A DNA stretch of 64,000 bases. It comes from Streptomyces iconiensis (GTDB taxonomy: Bacteria > Actinomycetota > Actinomycetes > Streptomycetales > Streptomycetaceae). Under the pieces are notes generated by a model. It did not search any database, was not told the origin of the DNA, and saw nothing but the letters and a program-made list of their open reading frames with translations. This document shows, piece after piece, positions 24,579 through 33,030 of this stretch (positions are counted from its first letter, which is position 1; each line of letters starts with the position of its first letter). Position numbers and translations under genes: made by a program. The DNA is taken from contig NZ_JANCPR020000031.1 in assembly GCF_028657195.3 (NCBI RefSeq), positions 47,873-111,872 on the forward strand. Direction: 5' to 3'.

Positions 24579-25451
24579 ATGGCCACGCGCAGTCCGCTGC
24601 TGACGCTGAACAACGGTGTCCGGATGCCCGCTCTGGGGCTCGGCGTCTACCAGAGCGCGCCCGAGGACACCGTGCCCGCTGTCGTCACCGCGCTCCAGGA
24701 CGGCTACCGGCTGATCGACACCGCAGCCGCCTACGGCAACGAGAGCGAGGTCGGCGAAGGGCTCCGCCGCTCGGGCGTCGACCGCGACGAGGTGTTCGTG
24801 ACGACCAAGGTGTGGATGACGGACTACGGCTACGACGCCACGCTGCGCGCCTTCGACACCAGCCTTGCCAAGCTCGGCCTGGAGCGCCTGGACCTCTACC
24901 TGCTGCACTGGCCCGTGCCCTCGGCTCAGGAGCAAACGGTCGCCTCCTACCGTGCGGCCGAGAAGCTCCTGGCCGACGGCCGTGCACGCGCCATCGGGGT
25001 GTGCAACCACAACCCCGCACACCTGCTCAGCCTCATGGAGCGCACCGACATCGTCCCCGCGGTCAACCAGGTCGAGCTGCACCCGCACTTCACCCAGGCC
25101 GAACTGCGTACGTTCGACGCCGCGCACGGCATCGTCACCCAGTCCTGGTCCCCGATCGGCGGCGCCAACCGCTACCTGGCCACGGAGGGAACCAGCGACC
25201 CCCTACAGGACCGGGCCGTCACCGCGCTGGCCGCCAAGTACGGCAAGACGCCTGCCCAGGTCGTACTGCGCTGGCACCTCGAACACGGGCTCTCCCCCAT
25301 CCCCAAGTCCGTCAAGCCGCACCGCATCGCGGAGAACTTCGGCGTCTTCGACTTCGCCCTCGCCCCCGACGAGGTGGCGGCGCTCGACGCCCTCGACACC
25401 GGTGTACGCGGCGGCCCCGACCCGGAACAGGTCGGCCTCAACACACTCTGA
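24579..25451 (+). CDS. Aldo/keto reductase (2,5-diketogluconate-reductase type)
   Basis: A 290-residue (beta-alpha)8 NADPH-dependent carbonyl reductase. It contains GYRLIDTAAAYGNESEVG with catalytic Asp and Tyr, Lys in VFVTTKVW, His in LYLLHWPVP, and the NADPH-binding IPKSVKPHRIAENFGVFDF. All four catalytic residues are present. ATG 24579 follows GAAGGAGCAGCC. It reduces aldehydes or ketones to alcohols. The remnant at 16236-16421 is a decayed member of the same family. It is followed by a DUF2255 gene 86 bases on, likely co-transcribed. Confidence 0.9.
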   Translation: MATRSPLLTLNNGVRMPALGLGVYQSAPEDTVPAVVTALQDGYRLIDTAAAYGNESEVGEGLRRSGVDRDEVFVTTKVWMTDYGYDATLRAFDTSLAKLGLERLDLYLLHWPVPSAQEQTVASYRAAEKLLADGRARAIGVCNHNPAHLLSLMERTDIVPAVNQVELHPHFTQAELRTFDAAHGIVTQSWSPIGGANRYLATEGTSDPLQDRAVTALAAKYGKTPAQVVLRWHLEHGLSPIPKSVKPHRIAENFGVFDFALAPDEVAALDALDTGVRGGPDPEQVGLNTL

Positions 25452-25537
25452 CCAGGCGCCCGGCACCCGGAATCCAGCACCCGGCCGATCCGGGAGCACG
25501 CCCCTATCCCCTCCCCCGTACGAGAAGGAGAGTACGC

Positions 25538-25924
25538 ATGCCCACATGGAGCAACGACGAACTGAACCGGGTCGCCGGCACCGAGGAGATGCAGGTGGCG
25601 CCCCTCCGGCAGGACGGTTCGCTCAGCAGCTGGCGCACCATCTGGGTGGTCCGCGACGGCGACGGCCTCTACGTCCGCTCCGTCAACGGCCCCACGTCCC
25701 AGTGGTACCGCGGCACCCGGGACCGGCACGAGGGCCGTATCCGCGCGGACGGCATGGAGAAGGACGTCACCTTCGTCGACGCCGACACCGACGCGCACCC
25801 CACACTCAACGAACAGGTCGACGCCGCCTACCGGACCAAGTACGCGGACTACGCCGCCCCCCTCGAAGCGATCAACGGCCCCCAGGCCCGCACCACGACC
25901 ATGCGCCTCGTACCGCACGCCTAG
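25538..25924 (+). CDS. DUF2255 family protein
   Basis: A 128-residue protein matching DUF2255 in pattern: WSNDELNRVAGTEEMQVAPL, TIWVVRDGDGLYVRSVNG, and WYRGTRDRHEGRI. These are small PPOX-like beta-barrel proteins of unknown function, often beside oxidoreductases. ATG 25538 follows GAGAAGGAG. It is downstream of the aldo/keto reductase and its stop overlaps the end of the LysR gene by four bases (convergent). Confidence 0.78.
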   Translation: MPTWSNDELNRVAGTEEMQVAPLRQDGSLSSWRTIWVVRDGDGLYVRSVNGPTSQWYRGTRDRHEGRIRADGMEKDVTFVDADTDAHPTLNEQVDAAYRTKYADYAAPLEAINGPQARTTTMRLVPHA

Positions 25925-26874
25925 ACCACAACGCGCGGGCCCCCGCCGCGCTGACGAGGCGGTTCATCGGGGCGAGCCAGGTCCTCCGGGACGGCTGCGC
26001 GGAGGGCCGCGATGGTTGCGGTGACCGCGGGGTGGCGGGCGGCACCGGCCCGGTAGGCGACCTCGGTCCTCCTGTGGAGGGGCAACCGCGTCAGTGCCAC
26101 ACCGGGCGGTGGGTCCACCACTCCGAGTTGCGGCACCAGGGCGACGCCCTGGCCCGCGGCGACAAGGGCCAGCACGGTGGCGAAGTCGTCCACTTGATGC
26201 CGGACACGTGGCGTAAAGCCGGCGGCTTGGCAGGCACGGAGGGTCATCGCGTGACACAGGGTCCCCGGGGTCGCCGTGATCCAAGGCAGGTCCTTCCCGT
26301 GCGCGAGCCCGGAGCCGCCGGCCCCCTCGTCCGGTCCGGGCGACCCGAACGCGAGGTACATGGGCTCGGTGCACAGGGGTTCGGCGACCAGACCGGGTTC
26401 ATCGGGTGCCGGCACGAAGTCGTACTCATGGATCAGCGCCACGTCCAGGTCACCCGCGCGCAGGGCACCGGCGACCCCCACCGGATCGATCTCCAGCATC
26501 ATGGGCTCCAGGTCCGGGTGCTGATGGACCAGGGAGGTCAGCGCCCCGAGGACCATTGCCCGGGTGGCGGCAGGGAAGGTGCCGATCCGCAGAGGGCCCG
26601 CCATGCCCTGGCGCGTGTCGGCCAGCTCTGCTGCGGCCTGTTCCAGCCGTTCGAGGACGGCGTCCGCGTGCCGGGCCAGGTTCTGTCCCGCGGGAGTGAG
26701 GCTGACCCTCCGTCCCGTTCGCTCCAGAAGCGGGAGGCCGGCTTCGCGTTCGAGAGCGCTCAATTGCTGGGAGACCGCCGAGGGCGTGAACGCGAGCGCC
26801 TCGGCGACGGCAGCGATGGTGCCGCGCAGGGACAGTTCCCGCAGGAGGCGCAGGCGCCGGACATCGAGCATCAC
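25921..26874 (-). CDS. LysR-family transcriptional regulator
   Basis: A 317-residue regulator. The N-terminal HTH reads RLLRELSLRGTIAAVAEALA and FTPSAVSQQLSALEREAG. The C-terminal effector domain has GPLRIGTFPAATRAMVLGAL and VALVPQLGV. It begins with GTG ATG; either could start (26874 or 26871). It is divergent from the DapA-family gene with 68 bases between, so it probably controls that gene in response to a small molecule from its pathway. The effector is unknown. Confidence 0.87.
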   Translation of the reverse strand: MMLDVRRLRLLRELSLRGTIAAVAEALAFTPSAVSQQLSALEREAGLPLLERTGRRVSLTPAGQNLARHADAVLERLEQAAAELADTRQGMAGPLRIGTFPAATRAMVLGALTSLVHQHPDLEPMMLEIDPVGVAGALRAGDLDVALIHEYDFVPAPDEPGLVAEPLCTEPMYLAFGSPGPDEGAGGSGLAHGKDLPWITATPGTLCHAMTLRACQAAGFTPRVRHQVDDFATVLALVAAGQGVALVPQLGVVDPPPGVALTRLPLHRRTEVAYRAGAARHPAVTATIAALRAAVPEDLARPDEPPRQRGGGPRVVV

Positions 26875-26942
26875 CTCAGCTTACGCTCGGCCGAAGAAAC
26901 GCGAACTGGACCTGCACGATGCCCTGGCGTCAGTCTCCACTC
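26875..26942. promoter_or_regulatory. Divergent promoter region LysR / DapA-family gene
   Basis: These 68 bases separate the two starts and must hold both promoters and the LysR site. A T-N11-A type dyad could not be fixed with confidence. No strong ribosome site is seen before the DapA-family ATG. Confidence 0.35.
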
Positions 26943-27842
26943 ATGACGCAACCCGCATCCCTGCACGGAGTCCACGTACCGCTCGTCACGCCCTTCGCCC
27001 CCGAAGGACACATCGCGGAGGACTCCCTCGAAGAACTGGCCCGTGCCGTACTGGCAGCGGGCGCCACCGGGATCGTCGCGCTCGGTACGACCTCCGAGGC
27101 CGCCGCTCTCGACAGTGCGGAGAAGGCCACGGTCATCAGCGTCTGCGCCCGCGTCTGCCGGGAACACGACGCGGCACTGACGATCGGCATCGGCACCAAC
27201 GACACCCGGGCCGGCGAACGCGCTCTCGGCGAGCTTGCGCACCGGCCGGAGATCACCGCGGCGCTGGTACCCGTGCCCTACTTCACCCGCCCCTCACAGG
27301 CCGGTGTCCTCGCGCACTTCGCCCACTTGGCACGCGTCAGCCCCGTGTCCCTGATCGTCTACCACGTCCCCTACCGCACGGCGCAGCCGCTCGACGCAGC
27401 GACCCTGCGTGCGCTGGGGGAGCTTCCCGGCGTCGTCGGAGTCAAGCTGGCGCAGGGCTGCGTGGACCGGGAGACCGTCGACCTGCTCGGCGACCTCCCG
27501 CCCGGCTTCGCGGTCCTGGCCGGAGACGATCTGTTCCTCTCGCCCCTGCTGGCGCTCGGTGCAACCGGCGGCATCCTCGCCTCGGCACACCTGGCCACCA
27601 GTCGCTTCGCGGAACTGGCCACCGCGTGGAGCCAAGGCGACCTCTCGCGGGCCCGTCACCTCGGACACGCCCTGGCGAGGCTGTCGACCGCTGCCTTCAG
27701 CGAGCCCAACCCCACCGTGATCAAGGGCGTTCTGCACGCCCAAGGACGCATCCCCACCCCGGACGTACGCCTCCCTCTGCTGCCCGCCCACCGCGACTCG
27801 GTGACGGATACGCTCAAGCGCCTGGCCGACCTGGGGGGTTGA
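26943..27842 (+). CDS. Dihydrodipicolinate synthase / N-acetylneuraminate lyase family protein
   Basis: A 299-residue class I aldolase barrel. It has HVPLVTPFAPEGHI at the start, GTTSEAAAL (GTTGE in DapA), the Tyr in VYHVPYRTAQP, the Schiff-base Lys in VVGVKLAQGC and GGILASAHL near the end. It forms or cleaves C-C bonds of pyruvate-type keto acids. The GTTSE variant and solitary position under a LysR regulator argue for a catabolic or secondary aldolase rather than the housekeeping DapA of lysine synthesis. ATG 26943 fits the family start. Confidence 0.85.
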   Translation: MTQPASLHGVHVPLVTPFAPEGHIAEDSLEELARAVLAAGATGIVALGTTSEAAALDSAEKATVISVCARVCREHDAALTIGIGTNDTRAGERALGELAHRPEITAALVPVPYFTRPSQAGVLAHFAHLARVSPVSLIVYHVPYRTAQPLDAATLRALGELPGVVGVKLAQGCVDRETVDLLGDLPPGFAVLAGDDLFLSPLLALGATGGILASAHLATSRFAELATAWSQGDLSRARHLGHALARLSTAAFSEPNPTVIKGVLHAQGRIPTPDVRLPLLPAHRDSVTDTLKRLADLGG

Positions 27843-27911
27843 CCCCGTGGACGGCTGTGCCGGACGGGCCGCTTGACGCCCTCCGGCACCACAGACCACC
27901 TCTCCCCAGCA

Positions 27912-27943
27912 AGCGTACGAACGTACACTCTGACCTGTACGCT
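27912..27943. promoter_or_regulatory. Inverted repeat before the acetyltransferase start
   Basis: AGCGTAC (27912-27918) and GTACGCT (27937-27943) are perfect inverted arms, with a second ACGTAC between. The right arm ends seven bases before the ATG and no ribosome site is visible, so the transcript may be leaderless and the dyad may cover the transcription start. The downstream TetR gene is the likely binder. Confidence 0.45.
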
Positions 27944-27949
27944 CGCTCC

Positions 27950-28546
27950 ATGAAGGACTACTTCGCCAGGGACCCGCGTACGAACCGTGAGCGCATGCTC
28001 GCCGGAGACCTCTACATCGACGACGATCCGGACAACGCCCGTATCCAGGACCGCGCGGTGCGGCTGTCCGCCGCGTATCAGGACGCCTATGTGAAGGACG
28101 CGGACGCCGCGCAGCCGCTGCTCGTCGAACTCCTGGGCTCCGTGGGCGAGAACGTGCGCATCAGGCCGCCGCTCTTCGTCGACTACGGCAGTCATCTCAG
28201 CGTCGGTGCGCGTACGTTCGTCAACTACCACCTCACCGCGCTCGACGTCGCGCCCATCACGATCGGCGAGGACTGCCAGATCGGCCCGAACGTGCAGTTG
28301 CTGACGCCCACTCACCCTCTGGAGCCGCAGCCCCGGCGCGACAAGCTGGAGGCGGCCGAGCCGATCACCATCGGCGACAACGTGTGGCTCGGCGGCGGCG
28401 TGATCGTGCTGCCCGGTGTCACCATCGGCGACGACAGCGTCATCGGCGCCGGTTCCGTCGTCGCCAAGGACATCCCGGCAGGCGTCGTCGCCGTGGGCAA
28501 CCCCGCGCGGGTGCTCCGCACGCTCTACGAGAAGCGCAGGCAGTAG
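27950..28546 (+). CDS. Maltose/galactoside O-acetyltransferase family protein
   Basis: A 198-residue left-handed beta-helix acetyltransferase of the Maa/LacA/NodL type. It has the N-terminal cap RMLAGDLYIDDD, hexapeptide repeats throughout (for example ITIGEDCQIGPNVQLLTPTH with the catalytic His) and the C-terminal IPAGVVAVGNPARVLR. It transfers acetyl from acetyl-CoA to a sugar hydroxyl. It lies 104 bases before a TetR gene in the same direction and probably forms an autoregulated unit with it. Confidence 0.9.
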   Translation: MKDYFARDPRTNRERMLAGDLYIDDDPDNARIQDRAVRLSAAYQDAYVKDADAAQPLLVELLGSVGENVRIRPPLFVDYGSHLSVGARTFVNYHLTALDVAPITIGEDCQIGPNVQLLTPTHPLEPQPRRDKLEAAEPITIGDNVWLGGGVIVLPGVTIGDDSVIGAGSVVAKDIPAGVVAVGNPARVLRTLYEKRRQ

Positions 28547-28650
28547 GAAGCAGCGTGGGCAGTAGGAGCAGCGCGGGCTGCGACAAGTCAGCGCAGGCAC
28601 GCTGAGCCGGCGCAAGCACGGTGAGCAGCGCAGGAAGGAGGAGAGCACCA

Positions 28651-29307
28651 GTGGCAACCGGGCACACCGATCCCGACCGGCGTGAGCGCATCATCGGCGC
28701 CGCGCTCGGCCTCATCGCCGAGGAGGGCGTCTCCGGCGTCTCCCACCGCAAGGTCGCCGCACGCGCCGAAGTACCGCTCGGGTCGATGACCTACCACTTC
28801 CGGAACAGGGACGAGCTGCTGCGCGAGGCGTTCACGCGTTTCTCGGCCACCATCACCGACCTGTTCGAACAGCGGCTGGGCACGGCCGGCACCCCCGACG
28901 AGGCACGTGAGGCGATCGTCGATCTCGTCCACCACCTCTCCCGCGGCGACCAGCGCCAACTCGTCCTCACCCACGAGCTGTACACGCTGGCCGCACGGCG
29001 GCCCGCCTACCGGGAACTCACCCGCGCATGGATGCGCCGCACCCGCCGCATCCTCGAACGGCACTTCTCCCCCGGCACCGCACGTCAGCTCGACGCCCTC
29101 ATCGAGGGGCTCGCGATCCACCGCGCGCTGGACACCGAACCCCACGACAGGGCCCTCACGGCGGAGGCCGTCGCCCGTCTCACCGGGGCGGACGGCACAC
29201 CGTCGGACGGGGCGGACCGCACACCGTCCACCGGAGCGGGCCGTACACCGCCGAGCCGGTCGGACCGCACACCGCCGAGCCGGGAAGGTCGCGCTCCTTC
29301 CGTGTGA
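28651..29307 (+). CDS. TetR-family transcriptional regulator
   Basis: A 218-residue regulator: RRERIIGAALGLIAEEGVSG, then VSHRKVAARAEVPLGSMTYHF forms the DNA-binding domain. The ligand domain includes LVLTHELYTLAARRPAYREL, typical of the TetR_C group seen with YttP/RcdA-like proteins. GTG 28651 follows GGAAGGAGG. The last 38 residues are a Gly/Thr/Pro/Arg repeat encoded by a GACCGCACACCG minisatellite and probably not part of the fold. It likely controls the acetyltransferase upstream. Confidence 0.85.
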   Translation: MATGHTDPDRRERIIGAALGLIAEEGVSGVSHRKVAARAEVPLGSMTYHFRNRDELLREAFTRFSATITDLFEQRLGTAGTPDEAREAIVDLVHHLSRGDQRQLVLTHELYTLAARRPAYRELTRAWMRRTRRILERHFSPGTARQLDALIEGLAIHRALDTEPHDRALTAEAVARLTGADGTPSDGADRTPSTGAGRTPPSRSDRTPPSREGRAPSV

Positions 29308-29333
29308 TCGACGGCGAGTGGCAGAGTCCCGCC

Positions 29334-31493
29334 ATGGACCGATCACTGAGTGCGGCGGAGTGGGAGTCAGGGGCCGCGGCCTTCCCCCGGCAGTTCGCGC
29401 TGACGAGGCGCTTCGCGCTGGGCACGGTACGGAACCTGTCGGTACCGGGCGATGGCACGCGCGTGCTGTTCGTCCGTACGGGAGACGGCGCCGACCCGGT
29501 GTCCCGTCTGTGGCTGTGGGAGGACGGCGCGGAGCGTGAGCTGGCGGGACCCGGCACGCTGGGCGCCGCGCCCTCCGGGCCCGGGTCCGAACCGGAACGC
29601 GCGGCACGCGAGCGGACCCGCGAGCAGGCCGTGGGGGTCACGGACTACGCGGCGGACAGCGCGGGAAGCCTCGTCGCCTTCACGGTGGGCGGCGCCCTGT
29701 GGGCGGTACGCACGGCGGGAGGCCCGCCCTTCCGCGTACCGGTCGAGGGCCCCGTCACCGACCCGCGCCCCTCCCCCGACGGCACCCTCATCGCGTACGT
29801 ACGCGAGGGCACCCTGTGCGTGGTCAGCCCGGCCGGACCTGACCAGCACCACAGGCCAGGCGACGCGGACGGTGAAAGTGCCCTCGGCGCCAGGGAGTTG
29901 GCCGTGCCGGAGGGTCCCGGGGTGACGTACGGGCTGACCGACCACGTCGCTGCCGAGTCGATGGGACGGCTGCGGGGCCACTGGTGGGCGCCGGACGGCA
30001 GCGCCCTGCTGGTCGCGCGGGTGGACACCGCACGGGTCGCGCGCCGCTGGCTGTCCGACCCCGCGCATCCGGAGCGCCCGCCGCGCGCGATCCCGTATCC
30101 GGCGGCGGGCACGGCCAACGCCGAGGTGACCCTGCACCTCGTGCGGCTGGACGGCACCCGCACCGAAGTGGACACCCGGCGTACCGGGTTCGAGTACGTG
30201 GCCACCGCCCGCTGGGACGGGTGGGGGCCGTTGGTGACGGTGCAGAGCCGGGACCAGCGCACGGTGCTGACCCTCGCCGCCGATCCGGCCGACGGCAGCA
30301 CCGAGGTGCTGGACATGTGCGAGGACGAGCACTGGGTTGAGCTGGTTCCCGGCACGCCCTGCCGTACGGAGAGCGGCGCTCTCGTGCGCACGTCCGACGA
30401 GGGGGACACGCGCAGGCTGACCGTCGCCGGCACGGCGGTCACCCCTCCGGGGCTCCAGGTGCAGGCGGTGCTGGGCACGGACGGCGAGGCCGTCTGGTTC
30501 TCCGCCGTCCAGGACCCGACCGTGGAGCACGTGTGGCGCTGGTCGCCCGGCGCCGCGCCGGAACAGGTGAGCAGGGCCGACGGAGTACACGGCGCCGCCG
30601 TGGGCCGGGGCACTGTCGTCCTGGACGGGCTCACTCCGCGCGGGCAGCGGGTGACGGTGCTGCGCGCGGGCCGCGCGGCGGGCGGCGTCGATGCGGTGGC
30701 CGAGGAGCCCGCGCTGCCGCCGGAGCCGCTCTTCCTGACGCTCGGGGAACGCGGGCTGCGCGCGGCCCTGTACCTGCCCTCCTGGTGCAGGCCCGGCACG
30801 GCGCCCCCGCGCTCGCTGCCCGTACTGCTGAACCCGTACAGCGGGCCCGGCATGCGGCTGGTGGTGCGGGCGCGGCACTGGGCTTCCTGTGTGTCGCGGT
30901 GGTTCGCCGAACAGGGCTTCGCCGTCCTGGTGACGGACGGCAGGGGCACGCCAGGGCGCGGCCCCGCGTGGGAGAAGGCGGTCAGGGGCGACCAGTTGAC
31001 GCCCGTACTGGAGGACCAGCGGGACGCGCTGCGCGCCGCCGCCGTCGCGCGCCCTTTCCTGGACCTGGACCGGGTCGCGATACGCGGCTGGTCGTTCAGC
31101 GGCACGCTCGCCGCCGCCGCCGTGCTGCGGCACCCGGACGTCTTCCACGCGGCCGTCGCGGGCGCCGGGCCCTCCGAGCAGCGCCTGTACGACACGCACT
31201 GGAAGGAGCGGTTCCTCGGGCATCCGGATCAGGAACCCGGGAACTACGACAGCAGTTCGCTGATCCAGGACGCTCCCCTGCTGCGCCGTCCACTGCTGCT
31301 GATCCACGGTACGGACGACGACAACGTGGCCTTCGCGCACACCCTGCGCCTGTCCGCAGCGCTGCTCGCCGCCGGGCGCGACCACTCCGTGCTGCCGCTG
31401 CCCGGCGCCTCACACCTGGTACGCGACGAGGCGGCGGCCGAGCAACTGCTGCCGTTCCAGGCCCGGTTCCTCAAGGACGCACTCGCCCGCTGA
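29334..31493 (+). CDS. Prolyl oligopeptidase-family (S9B, DPP IV-like) serine peptidase
   Basis: A 719-residue protein with an N-terminal beta-propeller (residues about 40-480, including the DPPIV N-domain pattern) and a C-terminal alpha/beta hydrolase. Catalytic Ser587 sits in GWSFSG (usually GWSYGG), Asp in LIHGTDDDNVAF and His in PGASHLVRDE. It has no signal peptide, so it is probably cytoplasmic. It would remove dipeptides after Pro or Ala from peptide N termini. ATG 29334 is 26 bases after the TetR stop; no clear ribosome site is seen. It may share the TetR transcript. Confidence 0.88.
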   Translation: MDRSLSAAEWESGAAAFPRQFALTRRFALGTVRNLSVPGDGTRVLFVRTGDGADPVSRLWLWEDGAERELAGPGTLGAAPSGPGSEPERAARERTREQAVGVTDYAADSAGSLVAFTVGGALWAVRTAGGPPFRVPVEGPVTDPRPSPDGTLIAYVREGTLCVVSPAGPDQHHRPGDADGESALGARELAVPEGPGVTYGLTDHVAAESMGRLRGHWWAPDGSALLVARVDTARVARRWLSDPAHPERPPRAIPYPAAGTANAEVTLHLVRLDGTRTEVDTRRTGFEYVATARWDGWGPLVTVQSRDQRTVLTLAADPADGSTEVLDMCEDEHWVELVPGTPCRTESGALVRTSDEGDTRRLTVAGTAVTPPGLQVQAVLGTDGEAVWFSAVQDPTVEHVWRWSPGAAPEQVSRADGVHGAAVGRGTVVLDGLTPRGQRVTVLRAGRAAGGVDAVAEEPALPPEPLFLTLGERGLRAALYLPSWCRPGTAPPRSLPVLLNPYSGPGMRLVVRARHWASCVSRWFAEQGFAVLVTDGRGTPGRGPAWEKAVRGDQLTPVLEDQRDALRAAAVARPFLDLDRVAIRGWSFSGTLAAAAVLRHPDVFHAAVAGAGPSEQRLYDTHWKERFLGHPDQEPGNYDSSSLIQDAPLLRRPLLLIHGTDDDNVAFAHTLRLSAALLAAGRDHSVLPLPGASHLVRDEAAAEQLLPFQARFLKDALAR

Positions 31494-31579
31494 ACGGGGC
31501 GGCTGAGCACGGCGGCCGAACGCGGCGGCGCCGTGCCCGCTCCCCCCGGGTACGCGTGGCCGTCGAGCGCGGCGGACGT

Positions 31580-32209
31580 TCAGCTCTTCCAGTGGCGGAT
31601 CACGTCCCCTGCCGTGGTGACGGTCGAGACCAGGGCCAGGGTGTTGCTGACCATCGCGGGGGTGTAGTCGGCGGGCACTCCCGCGATGGCGTCGGCAGGC
31701 ACGACGGCGGTGTAGCCGAGGTTGACGGCGTCGAACACCGCATTGGGTATGGCCACGTTCGCCGAGACGCCCGTGACGACGAGCGTACGGATGCCGAGGT
31801 TGCGCAGCAGCGCGTCGACGTCGGTGCCCGCGAGCGGTGAGAGCCCGTGCAGCCGCCGCACGACGAGGTCCTCTTCCGCCACCGGAACCGGGTCCGCGAT
31901 ACGGACTGCGTCTGTCCCGGTGAGCTGCTGTACGGGCAGCCGCCCCGCCGCCCGGAACAGGCGCGCGTTGTGGTTGGCTCCCCTGCCGTCGGGGCGGCGC
32001 TCGGCCACCGCGTGCATCACCTGCACGCCCGCCGCGTGTGCCGCTTCCGCGAGGGCCGCCACCCGCTCCAGCGCGCCCGACTCCCGTGCCTCCTTGGCGA
32101 GTTCGGGCAGCGCGCTCTCCTCGCCGACCACGCCGCGCTGGCACTCGACGGTCAGCAACGCCGTGGTGGTGGGTTCGAGCAGTGCGGCAAGCCGGTCGTC
32201 CGGGGGCAT
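31580..32209 (-). CDS. Isochorismatase-fold protein with substituted catalytic triad
   Basis: A 209-residue member of the isochorismatase/nicotinamidase superfamily by overall pattern (LLTVECQRGVVG, HAAGVQVMHAV, PLAGTDVDALLRNLGIRTLVVTG, VNLGYTAVVPADAIAG). The family's Asp-Lys-Cys triad appears altered: Asp is Glu in VECQ, the Lys before the S-x-F/L segment is Arg in VVRRLHG and the Cys is Ala in SANVAI. Isochorismatases proper also lack the Cys, but keep Asp and Lys. Either it uses another chemistry or it is a non-catalytic relative. ATG 32209 follows AAAGGGGAGC. It is divergent from a small PPOX gene. Confidence 0.8.
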   Translation of the reverse strand: MPPDDRLAALLEPTTTALLTVECQRGVVGEESALPELAKEARESGALERVAALAEAAHAAGVQVMHAVAERRPDGRGANHNARLFRAAGRLPVQQLTGTDAVRIADPVPVAEEDLVVRRLHGLSPLAGTDVDALLRNLGIRTLVVTGVSANVAIPNAVFDAVNLGYTAVVPADAIAGVPADYTPAMVSNTLALVSTVTTAGDVIRHWKS

Positions 32210-32414
32210 GCGCTCCCCTTTCGTCGATTTTCGTCGATTTTCGCTGGATTCCGTGGGATCCCGACGGAGTCGCGCCCTGGTGGCACCTGTACCGGCGGCT
32301 GCGCCGTCGGCGGCGGCAGGATAGAGGGCATTGCGCGAGCCCGGAAGAGCGTCCATGATTTCTGACACCTAGTCAGGAACCGCGGAGTACCGGGAACGGG
32401 GAGGCGTGGTACGC

Positions 32415-32882
32415 ATGGCCGTCACGGAGCAGCGGCGGGGACGCCGGATCATGATGACGCGGCAGGAGCGCGACGCGTTCCTGGAGACGCGGCGCACCTG
32501 CCGGGTCGCGACCGTCGGCGCCGGAGGCACGCCGCATGTGGGCGCGCTCTGGTTCTGGTGGGACGGCAAGGCGCTGTGGCTGTACTCCGTCACCCGCAGC
32601 AGGCGCTGGGCGCAGCTGAGCCATGACCCCCGTATCGCCGTCGTGGTGGACGACGGCGAGGAGTACGGCGAGCTGCGCGGCGTGGAACTGTCCGGCAGCG
32701 TGGAGTTCATCGGCGAGGCACCCCGCACAGGAGAGCCCTGCCCCGAACTGGCCGACCCCGAGCGGCACTTCCCCGCGAAGTACTTCGGCATCGACGAGAT
32801 GCCGCACGACGGCCGCCACGCCTGGCTGAGGCTGACGCCCACCTCCGTCGTCTCCTGGGACTTCCGCAAACTGTCAACTTGA
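32415..32882 (+). CDS. PPOX-class F420/flavin-binding split-barrel protein
   Basis: A 155-residue pyridoxamine-phosphate-oxidase-superfamily protein: FLETRRTCRVATVGAGGTPHV, WFWWDGKALWLYSVTRSRRW, DPRIAVVVDDGEEY and the C-terminal SVVSWDFRKL are the usual landmarks of this small group. ATG 32415 lies ten bases from GGGGAGG; a GTG nine bases earlier is too close to it. The final TGA overlaps TTGA, the apparent end of the adjacent IS200/IS605 element. Removing the element in silico gives a product longer by about three residues, so the stop is element-derived but the loss is trivial. Confidence 0.83.
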   Translation: MAVTEQRRGRRIMMTRQERDAFLETRRTCRVATVGAGGTPHVGALWFWWDGKALWLYSVTRSRRWAQLSHDPRIAVVVDDGEEYGELRGVELSGSVEFIGEAPRTGEPCPELADPERHFPAKYFGIDEMPHDGRHAWLRLTPTSVVSWDFRKLST

Positions 32883-33030
32883 CCCGGCCCTGAAGGATCG
32901 GGCTTGGAGGTAGCGCCCGGCTGGCTGCTGGGTGGGCTCCTCCGTCCAGACATCCCTAGGGGGTGGCAGGGACGCGTGACTCACGCCCCGCAGTCCACGC
33001 AGCCTCGCCCTTGCGGGCGACGTTGCGGGA
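32860..33030 (-). ncRNA. Predicted omega RNA (reRNA) scaffold and guide of TnpB
   Basis: TnpB proteins use an RNA made from the end of their own gene and the element's right end, with the guide copied from flanking DNA. Here that region is the last 75 bases of tnpB, the spacer and the 32883-32902 hairpin, then the first 16-20 flanking bases, which are antisense to the end of the PPOX gene. The extent is inferred from known TnpB systems, not seen directly. Confidence 0.35.
32883..32902 (-). repeat. Right-end hairpin of the IS element
   Basis: On the minus strand CCCGATCC-TTCA-GGGCCGGG folds with one mismatch and one wobble. It is adjacent to the terminal TCAA. It is the expected TnpA recognition hairpin and the last stem of the omega RNA. 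Confidence 0.65.

Noticed and set aside
24155..24603. Open frames with Cys-rich or Pro-rich products in the GNAT/AKR gap
   Set aside because: Three frames overlap each other, none has a ribosome site or known features, and composition fits non-coding high-GC DNA.
26943..27842. DapA-family gene as the lysine-pathway dapA
   Set aside because: GTTSE instead of GTTGE, solitary under a LysR regulator and no dapB or other lysine genes nearby.
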